The notes under the pieces are model-generated. The model did not search any database. It worked only from the letters and a program-made list of their open reading frames with translations, and was not told the origin of the DNA. Positions 1 through 5,327 of a DNA stretch of 5,327 bases are shown here, one piece after another; the stretch's first letter is position 1, and each line of letters starts with the position of its first letter. The position numbers and the translations under genes were made by a program. The stretch comes from Candidatus Faecalibacterium faecipullorum (lineage in GTDB: Bacteria; Bacillota; Clostridia; Oscillospirales; Ruminococcaceae). Where the stretch lies: positions 1 to 5,327 of the forward strand of contig DWXX01000107.1 in assembly GCA_019118985.1 (NCBI GenBank). Reading direction: 5' to 3'.

Positions 1-290
1 TAGATCCGCGCCCCCTTGAGGTTGTTGTGGGCGCTGTTGAGGATGGCGTTCAGCTCGGCGTGGCAGACGTACATGTATTTGGTGTCGAGGGGGGCGCCCT
101 CCCGCTCCCACGGCATGGCGTCGTCGTCGCAGCCGATGGGCATGCCGTTGTAGCCCAGCGAGAGGATCTTGTTCTCGGGGCTGACGATGCAGGCGCCCAC
201 CTGGCTGTTGGGGTCTTTGGAGCGCATGGCGCTCAACAGCGCGATCCCCATAAAGTATTCGTCCCAGTTGATATAGTCGCTGCGTTTCAT
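1..290 (-). CDS. dCMP deaminase family protein (zinc-dependent), 3' end outside window
   Basis: Zinc enzyme of the cytidine/deoxycytidylate deaminase superfamily. Family members convert dCMP to dUMP in the cytosol, feeding dTMP synthesis; the Bacillus relative is ComEB. Reading the minus strand from the ATG at 290-288 gives 96 codons open to the edge. Residues 30-36 (QVGACIV), 46-54 (GYNGMPIGC) and 72-85 (YMYVCHAELNAILN) are typical of dCMP deaminases. The last stretch holds the zinc ligand His77 and proton-shuttle Glu79 (HAE). The second zinc motif, PCxxC, should lie just past the edge, because the window stops right after GARI, which normally leads into it. Family proteins are about 140-170 residues, so about 60 % is present. 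A ribosome binding site AGGGAGG (306-300) sits 9 nt before the ATG and supports this start. The gene is divergent from the EF-G-like gene and has its own promoter. Riboflavin- or tRNA-type deaminases are less likely given the YNGMP motif. Confidence 0.9.
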   Translation of the reverse strand, partial: MKRSDYINWDEYFMGIALLSAMRSKDPNSQVGACIVSPENKILSLGYNGMPIGCDDDAMPWEREGAPLDTKYMYVCHAELNAILNSAHNNLKGARI

Positions 291-337
291 CTCTTGACGC
301 CTCCCTGCGCGGTGTAGTGGGTGGTTTTGTGGGTCTT

Positions 338-366
338 ATTATACCGTAACTGCGTCCAAAAGACAA
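338..366 (-). promoter_or_regulatory. Sigma-A-type promoter for the dCMP deaminase gene
   Basis: On the minus strand a perfect -10 box TATAAT (343-338) lies 17 bp downstream of a partial -35 box TTGTCT (366-361, 4 of 6 consensus bases). Transcription should start near 331, giving a leader of about 40 nt that contains the AGGGAGG ribosome binding site. Box quality and spacing are read from sequence; activity is inferred. Confidence 0.7.
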
Positions 367-442
367 TCCGCCGCCGCCCCGCTTGACAAATTGCACAAAA
401 CTGAGCCCTGAACTTTGGAAGCGGAAATGTGGCGCAAAACAT

Positions 443-470
443 TTGAAATTGCCCCTGGTTGTGGTATTAT
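443..470 (+). promoter_or_regulatory. Sigma-A-type promoter for the EF-G-like gene
   Basis: TTGAAA (443-448, 5 of 6) and TATTAT (465-470, 5 of 6) are separated by 16 bp. This places the transcription start at about 476-478 and gives a leader of roughly 60 nt before the ATG at 536. It is back to back with the deaminase promoter, about 75 bp apart. A perfect TTGACA at 383-388 has no usable -10 partner and is not taken as the promoter. Confidence 0.6.
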
Positions 471-520
471 CTTTGTAAAATATGCCACAAAAGCGGAGAG
501 AAGTCCCGCCAGGCGGAAAT

Positions 521-525
521 GAGGG
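521..525 (+). promoter_or_regulatory. Ribosome binding site deciding the EF-G-like start
   Basis: GAGGG lies 10 nt before the ATG at 536-538. The upstream in-frame ATG at 482 would fall only about 5 nt after the predicted transcription start and would have no ribosome binding site. It would also add 18 residues (MPQKRREV...) unlike any EF-G N-terminus. This motif therefore favours the start at 536. Confidence 0.6.
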
Positions 526-535
526 AAAAGACCGT

Positions 536-2620
536 ATGAAATACGCAAGCAGCAATATCCGCAATATCCTGATTGCAGGCCATGCCGGCAGCGGCAAGAC
601 GACGCTGACCGAGGCATTGGTCTATTTTTCCGGCGCTTCCGAGCGGATGGGCCGGGTGGAAGACGGCACCACCATCTCCGACTTTGACCCCGAGGAGACC
701 CGGCGCAAGGCCAGCCTCTCGGCGTCGGTCGTCCCGGTGGAGTATGGCGGCGTCAAGTACAACCTGATCGACGCACCGGGCCTGTTCGACTTTGAGGCCG
801 GCGAGTACGAGGGCATCCGCGCCGCCGAGAGCGTCCTGGTCTGCGTGTCCGGGCGCAGCGGCGTCACCGTCGGCGCCGAGAAGGCCTTCCAGCTGGCCCG
901 CAAAAACGGCAAGGCCACCATGGTCTTTGTCTCCAAGTCCGACCTCGAGCACTCCAACTACTTCCAGATCCTGGAGGACCTGAAGATCAAGTTCGGCTCC
1001 AGCATCTGCCCCTGCGTGGTGCCCGCCCGCCTCGACGACGGCACCGGCGTCTACATCAACCTGTTCAGCCAGAAGGCCTTCAAGTATGAGAGCGGCAAGC
1101 AGATCCAGGTCGACCTGCCCGACATCGGCCACCGCTTCCAGGGCCTGATCGAGGCCATGAGCGAGGCCATCGCCGAGACCGACGACGATCTGATGGAGAA
1201 GTTCTTCGGCGGCGAGCCCTTCACCACCGAGGAGATCGTCGAAGGGATGCGCAAGGGCGTCAAGGACGGCCTGATCACCCCGGTGTTCTGCGGCAGCGCC
1301 GTCAACATGCAGGCGATGGATATGCTGCTGTTCAACATGGACAAGCTGCTGCCCAGCCCCGCCCACGCCGAGGGCATCCCCGCCGAGACCGCGTCCGGCG
1401 ATATGGTCGAGCTGCACTGCAAGGCCGACGAGCCCACCGCCGCCTACGTCTTCAAGACGGTGGCCGACCCCTTTGTGGGCAAGATGAGCTATCTGCGGGT
1501 GATCAGCGGCAAGGTGACCGCCGGCATGAGCCTGGTCAACGCCCGCACCGGCGACACCGAGAAGCTTGGCAAGCCGATGTTCATCTGCGGCAAAAAGCAG
1601 ATCGACACCGACGAGATCACCGCCGGCGACATCGGCGCGGTGGCCAAGATGGTCAGCGCCCGCACCGGCGACACCTTCTGCGACGTTGCCCGGGTGGTCA
1701 AGCTGGACGCCCCGGTCTTCCCCAGCCCCAGCTTCTTCATGGCGGTCACCGTCGCGAAGAAGGGCGACGAGGGCAAGATCAGCAGCGCCCTGGCCCGCCT
1801 GATGGAGGAGGACCCCACCCTCAGCTATGAGAACAACGCCGAGACCCATCAGCAGATCATCGGCGGCCTGGGCGAGCAGCACCTCGACGTGGTCAAGGCC
1901 AAGATGAAGAACAAGTTCGGCGTCGAGATCGGCCTGGAGGCGCCCCGCATCGCCTACCGCGAGTCCATCCGCAAGGCGGTCCAGAAGCAGGGCCGCCACA
2001 AGAAGCAGACCGGCGGCCACGGCCAGTTCGGCGACGTCATCATCAAGTTCGAGCCCTGCGAAGGGGACGCGATCCAGTTTGAGGAGAACGTCTTCGGCGG
2101 CTCGGTGCCCAAGAACTTCTTCCCCGCCGTCGAGAAGGGCGTCCGCCTCGCCGCTGAAAAGGGCGTGCTGGCAGGCTACCCCATGGTCGGGCTGAAGGCC
2201 ACCCTGCTGGACGGCAGCTACCACCCGGTCGACTCGTCTGAAATGGCCTTCATCATGGCGGCCAAGCTCGCCTACAAGGCGGCCATGCCCGAGGCCGGGC
2301 CGGTCATCCTCGAGCCCATCTACACCGTCCGCGCCCACATCCCCGGCGACAACACCGGCGACGTGATGGGCGACGTCACCAAGCGGCGGGGCCGCGTCCT
2401 CGGCATGGAGCCGGACGACGACGGCCTGCAGACCATCGTGGCCGAGGTGCCGCTGGCTGAGCTGACCACCTTCACCACCTTCATCCGGCAGACCACCCAG
2501 GGCCGCGGCTGGTTCACCCGCGAGTTCGTCCGCTACGAGGTGCTGCCCGAGAATCTGGTGCCCGCCGTGGTCGAGCAGGCCCGCAAGCTGGGCAACCTCG
2601 ACGAGAGCGCCGACGACTAA
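536..2620 (+). CDS. Elongation factor G-like GTPase (EF-G paralogue)
   Basis: A 694-residue five-domain translational GTPase, full EF-G length (usual about 690-700). EF-G drives tRNA-mRNA translocation on the ribosome. The G domain spans about 1-275: P-loop GHAGSGKT 15-22, switch I RRKAS 56-60, DAPG 79-82, SKSD 133-136, GSA 253-255. An OB-type domain II covers about 290-380 and domain III about 395-465 (GGLGEQHLDV). Domain IV (about 468-588) carries QTGGHGQFGDV and GSYHPVDSSEM with His563, matching the EF-G tip histidine. Domain V (about 589-670) carries MGDVTKRRGRVLGM. The mix of GHAGSGKT, RMGRVEDGTTISD and a degenerate switch I marks the EF-G-like (fusA2-type) branch found in many Clostridia, not the main fusA of the rpsG-tuf cluster. 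The catalytic His after DxPG in EF-G is Leu83 here, and NKxD is SKSD, so GTP recognition and hydrolysis may be altered (inference). It appears monocistronic, with its own promoter and a strong terminator. A Tet(M)-type ribosome protection protein is less likely because the P-loop and domain IV patterns differ. Confidence 0.9.
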   Translation: MKYASSNIRNILIAGHAGSGKTTLTEALVYFSGASERMGRVEDGTTISDFDPEETRRKASLSASVVPVEYGGVKYNLIDAPGLFDFEAGEYEGIRAAESVLVCVSGRSGVTVGAEKAFQLARKNGKATMVFVSKSDLEHSNYFQILEDLKIKFGSSICPCVVPARLDDGTGVYINLFSQKAFKYESGKQIQVDLPDIGHRFQGLIEAMSEAIAETDDDLMEKFFGGEPFTTEEIVEGMRKGVKDGLITPVFCGSAVNMQAMDMLLFNMDKLLPSPAHAEGIPAETASGDMVELHCKADEPTAAYVFKTVADPFVGKMSYLRVISGKVTAGMSLVNARTGDTEKLGKPMFICGKKQIDTDEITAGDIGAVAKMVSARTGDTFCDVARVVKLDAPVFPSPSFFMAVTVAKKGDEGKISSALARLMEEDPTLSYENNAETHQQIIGGLGEQHLDVVKAKMKNKFGVEIGLEAPRIAYRESIRKAVQKQGRHKKQTGGHGQFGDVIIKFEPCEGDAIQFEENVFGGSVPKNFFPAVEKGVRLAAEKGVLAGYPMVGLKATLLDGSYHPVDSSEMAFIMAAKLAYKAAMPEAGPVILEPIYTVRAHIPGDNTGDVMGDVTKRRGRVLGMEPDDDGLQTIVAEVPLAELTTFTTFIRQTTQGRGWFTREFVRYEVLPENLVPAVVEQARKLGNLDESADD

Positions 2621-2651
2621 ACCGTACTGCGCCTGTTCCTGACATCCCCCG

Positions 2652-2693
2652 GGGCCCTGCCGGCACTTCCCTCTGCCGGCGGGGCCCTTTTTT
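2652..2693 (+). terminator. Rho-independent terminator of the EF-G-like gene
   Basis: Two 14-nt arms (2652-2665 and 2674-2687) pair fully except for one T-G wobble (2658 with 2681), around an 8-nt loop. A run of six T (2688-2693) follows directly. It begins 31 nt after the TAA stop and separates this gene from the greA promoter. There is no A-run on the left side, so it should work in the plus direction only. Confidence 0.95.
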
Positions 2694-2718
2694 GTCCCGT
2701 ATCTGCGATGTGTTTTGG

Positions 2719-2747
2719 TTGACATCCCGCACGGGTGCTATTATAAT
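2719..2747 (+). promoter_or_regulatory. Consensus promoter of the greA-lysS unit
   Basis: TTGACA (2719-2724) and TATAAT (2742-2747) are both perfect matches with an ideal 17-bp spacer, so a strong housekeeping sigma-A promoter is expected. Transcription should start near 2754, leaving a leader of about 100 nt before greA. The spacer holds a small palindrome, CCCG-CA-CGGG (2726-2735). Its meaning is unknown. Confidence 0.9.
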
Positions 2748-2809
2748 AGAGAGGTTAGAGCGCCGGCGGCCCGCCCGCCGCCCGCACCCCAAACAGCGCC
2801 GATCAACCC

Positions 2810-2826
2810 CGCAGGGGCCCCCTGCG
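2810..2826 (+). repeat. Palindrome / hairpin in the greA leader
   Basis: CGCAGGGG (2810-2817) and CCCCTGCG (2819-2826) are perfect inverted copies around one C. As RNA this gives a 7-bp GC-rich stem with a 3-nt loop, ending 12 nt before the AAGGAG ribosome binding site of greA. No T-run follows (TAATCTGAG), so it is not an intrinsic terminator as it stands. It could be an mRNA-stabilising or translation-tuning hairpin, or a protein-binding palindrome in DNA. A second GC-rich 6-bp hairpin is possible at 2764-2780. Confidence 0.6.
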
Positions 2827-2854
2827 TAATCTGAGCATAAGGAGAGTTACAGAC

Positions 2855-3337
2855 ATGGCACAGGAAATCGTAATGTCTGCCGCCGGCCTGAAGGCCGTAC
2901 AGGAAGAGCTGGAATACCTCAAGACGGTCCGCCGCAAGGAGCTGGCCGAAGAGATCAAGGAGGCCCGCAGCCACGGCGACCTGTCTGAGAACAGCGAATA
3001 CGACGAGGCCAAGAACACCCAGGGCCTGGTGGAGAACCGCATCAACGAGCTGGAGCAGATGATCAAGAACGTCCGCGTCATCGACGAGAGCGAGCTGAAC
3101 ATCGACACCGTCTCGGTGGGCACCCACGTCACCATCCAGATGGAGGACGAGGAGCCGGAAGAGTACGACATCGTCGGCCGCACCGAGGCCGACCCCTTCA
3201 ACGGCAAGATCAGCGACGAGAGCCCCGTGGGCCATGCCCTGCTGGGCAAGGGCGTCGGCGACGAGGCCGAAGTCCTGCTGCCCGCCGGCCACACCGTGAT
3301 GTACAAGGTGCTGGCCATCGCCCACAGCAAGGCGTGA
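2855..3337 (+). CDS. greA: Transcription elongation factor GreA
   Basis: 160 residues, the usual GreA length (158 in E. coli). GreA enters the secondary channel of RNA polymerase and stimulates cleavage of the 3' end of RNA in backtracked complexes. The N-terminal antiparallel coiled coil (about 8-76) carries the tip motif GDLSENSEYDEAK. Asp42 and Glu45 correspond to the acidic pair that positions catalytic metal. The C-terminal FKBP-like domain (about 85-160) includes the IVGRTEADP and SPVGHALLGKGVGDEAEVLLPAG segments typical of the family. AAGGAG (2839-2844) lies 10 nt before the ATG. The gene follows a perfect consensus promoter and is the first gene of a unit with lysS, which begins 14 nt after its stop; this pairing is common in Clostridia. 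All expected key residues are present. GreB and Gfh-type anti-Gre proteins are excluded by the intact acidic tip and overall fit. Confidence 0.97.
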   Translation: MAQEIVMSAAGLKAVQEELEYLKTVRRKELAEEIKEARSHGDLSENSEYDEAKNTQGLVENRINELEQMIKNVRVIDESELNIDTVSVGTHVTIQMEDEEPEEYDIVGRTEADPFNGKISDESPVGHALLGKGVGDEAEVLLPAGHTVMYKVLAIAHSKA

Positions 3338-3351
3338 TGAGGGAGGCAGGC

Positions 3352-5327
3352 ATGGAAGAGATCAAGCAGCACACCGCCCCCGGCCCCGAGAGCGAGCAGG
3401 TGCAGGTCCGCCGGCAGAAGCTGGCCGACCTGGCCGCCGCCGGGCAGGACCCCTTTACCATCACCAAATACCCGCAGGACGCCTACTCTGCCGACCTAAA
3501 GGCCGCGTACGCCGACCTGCCCAACGAGGCGGAGGCCGGGCGCACCGTCGCCCTGGCCGGCCGCATGATGTCCAAGCGGGTGATGGGCAAGGCCAGCTTT
3601 GCCCACCTGCGGGACGACAAGGGGGACATCCAGCTCTATGTCCGCCGGGACGAGCTGGGGGAGGAAGCCTACGCCGCCTTCAAAAAGCTGGACGTGGGCG
3701 ACATCATCGGCGCCAAGGGCGAGGTGTTCCGCACCAAGACCGGCGAGCTGAGCGTCCGGGTCACCGAGCTGACCCTGCTGGCCAAGAGCCTGCGCCCCCT
3801 GCCCGAAAAGTTCCACGGGCTGACCGACACCGAGATGCGCTACCGCCAGCGCTACGTCGACCTGATCGCCAACCCCGAGGTCAAGGACACCTTCGTCAAG
3901 CGCAGCCGCATCCTGAAAGAGATCCGCGCCTATCTGGACGAAAAGGGCTTTCTGGAGGTGGACACCCCCATCCTGACCCCGTTTGAGATCGGCGCGTCGG
4001 CGCGGCCCTTCATCACCCACCACAACACCCTGAACATGGACATGGTGCTGCGCATCGAGACCGAGCTGTACCTCAAGCGGCTGGTGGTGGGCGGCATCGA
4101 CCGGGTGTACGAGGTGGGCCGCATCTTCCGCAACGAGGGGATGGACCCCAAGCACAACCCCGAGTTCACCTCCATCGAGCTGTACCAGGCCTTCACCGAC
4201 TACCACGGCATGATGGACCTGGTGGAAGAGCTGTACAAGCGCCTGGCCGAGAAGATCTGCGGCAGCCTGGTCATCACCTACCAGGGCAAGCAGATCGACC
4301 TGGGCCACTGGGAGCGGCTGACCATGGCCGGGGCGGTCAAGAAGTACGCCGGCATCGACTACCACGACTGGCAGACCGACGCCGACGCCATCGCCTGCGC
4401 CAAAGCCCACGACGTCGAGCTGCCCGAGGTGCCCACCCGCGGGTCCATCCTGGCGGCCTTCTTCGACGCCTTTGTCGAGGACAAGCTGATCCAGCCCACC
4501 TTCATCTACGACTACCCGGTCGAGATCAGCCCCCTGGCCAAGCGCAAGCCGGACGACCCCGCCTTCACCGAGCGGTTTGAATACTTCATCGACTGCACCG
4601 AGTACGGCAACGCCTTCAGCGAGCTGAACGACCCCATCGACCAGAAGGAGCGGTTCGAGCGGCAGGTGGCCGAGCGCAAGGCCCTTGAGCCGGGCTGCAA
4701 GGCGCAGGTCGACTACGACTACGTCAACGCCCTCGAGTACGGGCTGCCCCCGACGGGCGGCCTGGGCTTCGGCTTCGACCGTCTGGTCATGCTGCTGACC
4801 GACTCGGCGTCCATCCGGGATGTGCTGCTCTTCCCCACCATGAAGCCGGAGGCGGGCTCCAGTGCCCCCGCGGCAGAAGAAGCGGCGGACGCCCGGCCGG
4901 CGGCAGAAGCCGCCCCCGCAGCCGCCGCCGGCAGCGCCATCCCCGCGCCCGCCGTCCCCACCATCGACTTCGACAAGGTGGAGATCGAGCCGCTGTTCGC
5001 CGACTTCGTCGACTTCGATACCTTCGCGAAGTCCGACTTCCGCGTGGTCAAGGTCAAGGCCTGCAGCGCGGTGCCCAAGTCGAAAAAGCTGCTGCAGTTC
5101 GTCCTGGACGACGGCAGCGGCGCCGACCGGGTCATCCTCAGCGGCATCCACGAGTATTATGAGCCCGAGCAGCTGGTGGGCCGCACCTGCGTGGCCATCA
5201 CCAACCTGCCCCCCCGCAGGATGATGGGCATCGATTCCTGCGGGATGCTGATCTCCGCCGTTTACCACGAAGCCGGCGAAGAGCGCCTGCACCTGCTGAT
5301 GCTGGACGACCGCATCCCCGCCGGCGC
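3352..5327 (+). CDS. lysS: Class II lysyl-tRNA synthetase with C-terminal tRNA-binding domain, 3' end outside window
   Basis: Charges tRNA-Lys with lysine using ATP in the cytosol. 658 codons are present and the frame is still open at the edge. The anticodon-binding OB domain is about 64-150, followed by the LysRS signature YRQRYVDLI. Class II motif 1 is near 187-210 (invariant Pro206) and motif 2 at 254-276 (FRNEGMDPKHNPEF). The lysine-pocket region is around 410-427 (NAFSELND) and motif 3 at 470-483 (GLGFGFDR, Arg477). Normal bacterial LysRS (about 490-505 residues) ends shortly after LLFPTMK at 492-498. This one continues through an Ala/Pro-rich linker (499-536) into a Trbp111/EMAP-II fold (about 549-658), as in the MetRS C-terminus. 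Key matches are SGIHEYYEPEQLVG and RRMMGIDSCGM. The end at RIPAG suggests only a few residues are missing. GGGAGG (3341-3346) lies 5 nt before this ATG. An alternative ATG at 3337 overlaps the greA stop (TGATG) and would add five residues. The gene is co-transcribed with greA. Confidence 0.96.
   Translation, partial: MEEIKQHTAPGPESEQVQVRRQKLADLAAAGQDPFTITKYPQDAYSADLKAAYADLPNEAEAGRTVALAGRMMSKRVMGKASFAHLRDDKGDIQLYVRRDELGEEAYAAFKKLDVGDIIGAKGEVFRTKTGELSVRVTELTLLAKSLRPLPEKFHGLTDTEMRYRQRYVDLIANPEVKDTFVKRSRILKEIRAYLDEKGFLEVDTPILTPFEIGASARPFITHHNTLNMDMVLRIETELYLKRLVVGGIDRVYEVGRIFRNEGMDPKHNPEFTSIELYQAFTDYHGMMDLVEELYKRLAEKICGSLVITYQGKQIDLGHWERLTMAGAVKKYAGIDYHDWQTDADAIACAKAHDVELPEVPTRGSILAAFFDAFVEDKLIQPTFIYDYPVEISPLAKRKPDDPAFTERFEYFIDCTEYGNAFSELNDPIDQKERFERQVAERKALEPGCKAQVDYDYVNALEYGLPPTGGLGFGFDRLVMLLTDSASIRDVLLFPTMKPEAGSSAPAAEEAADARPAAEAAPAAAAGSAIPAPAVPTIDFDKVEIEPLFADFVDFDTFAKSDFRVVKVKACSAVPKSKKLLQFVLDDGSGADRVILSGIHEYYEPEQLVGRTCVAITNLPPRRMMGIDSCGMLISAVYHEAGEERLHLLMLDDRIPAG
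4870..4909 (+). repeat. Short in-frame repeat inside the lysS linker
   Basis: The 10-mer GCGGCAGAAG occurs at 4870-4879 and again at 4900-4909, exactly 30 bp (10 codons) apart. Both copies encode P-A-A-E followed by one variable residue and Ala. It lies in the Ala/Pro-rich linker between the synthetase core and the tRNA-binding domain, a place where length changes by slippage or recombination would be tolerated. Confidence 0.55.

Noticed and set aside
27..317. Small plus-strand open frame over the deaminase
   Set aside because: It is the antisense of the conserved dCMP deaminase, has no recognisable motifs, and runs into the deaminase promoter region.
383..388. A perfect TTGACA as -35 box for the EF-G-like gene
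   Set aside because: At 16-18 bp downstream the sequence is CCCTGA-like, with no -10 resemblance. The TTGAAA/TATTAT pair at 443-470 is better.
506..516. CCGCC-A-GGCGG palindrome before the EF-G-like ribosome binding site
   Set aside because: With a one-base centre it can form only about a 3-4 bp RNA stem; too short to call a regulatory element in GC-rich DNA.
467..2725. A 752-codon open frame on the minus strand opposite the EF-G-like gene
   Set aside because: It mirrors a C/G-ending codon pattern, which leaves few stops in the antisense frame. Its protein is low-complexity Gly/Ala/Asp/His/Leu text without domains, and the plus-strand frame is an unmistakable EF-G homologue. It also spans the terminator and would lack a ribosome binding site.
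2764..2780. CGGCGG / CCGCCG hairpin at the start of the greA leader
   Set aside because: The stretch is nearly pure G/C, so a 6-bp match is expected by chance. It is mentioned only as part of the leader.
4835..4985. A separate internal start that would give a free Trbp111-like protein from the lysS 3' part
   Set aside because: The in-frame ATG at 4840 and GTG at 4978 have no ribosome binding site upstream, and the frame is continuous with LysRS. A fusion protein is the simpler reading.
3496..5292. A 598-codon open frame on the minus strand opposite lysS
   Set aside because: Same antisense artefact of high GC at third positions; the composition is repetitive (Gly, Val, Asp, His, Leu) and the opposite strand encodes a full LysRS.

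Overview
The window looks like ordinary chromosome from a GC-rich member of the Clostridia. The best guess is an Oscillospiraceae-type gut anaerobe (Subdoligranulum, Gemmiger or Faecalibacterium relatives), but this rests on protein style, codon use and promoter style only. Coding DNA is roughly 60-65 % G+C with strongly C/G-ending codons. The promoters are close to the consensus TTGACA-17-TATAAT, as expected for a sigma-A organism. No mobile element, CRISPR array, rRNA or tRNA gene is visible.

Layout. (1) Positions 1-290, minus strand: the N-terminal 96 codons of a dCMP deaminase that runs off the left edge. (2) About 291-535: a divergent promoter region with one promoter facing each way. 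(3) 536-2620, plus strand: a complete 694-residue elongation factor G-like GTPase, a paralogue type rather than textbook EF-G. It is closed by a strong rho-independent terminator at 2652-2693. (4) 2719-2854: a perfect-consensus promoter and a leader of about 100 nt carrying a 17-nt palindrome. (5) 2855-3337: greA. (6) 3352-5327: lysS, running off the right edge. No terminator separates greA from lysS, so they form one transcription unit.

Functional theme. Three of the four genes serve gene expression: translocation-like GTPase, rescue of backtracked RNA polymerase, and charging of tRNA-Lys. The deaminase belongs to pyrimidine deoxynucleotide supply and is simply the divergent neighbour.

Most notable points. 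LysRS does not stop after class II motif 3. It continues in frame through an Ala/Pro-rich linker into a full Trbp111/EMAP-II-type tRNA-binding domain of the kind normally found at the C-terminus of MetRS. Second, the EF-G-like protein departs from canonical EF-G in every nucleotide-binding motif and has Leu where EF-G has its catalytic His. Third, the greA leader carries a compact palindrome just upstream of the ribosome binding site. I see no clearly new multi-gene system; the LysRS fusion is the closest to something unusual.
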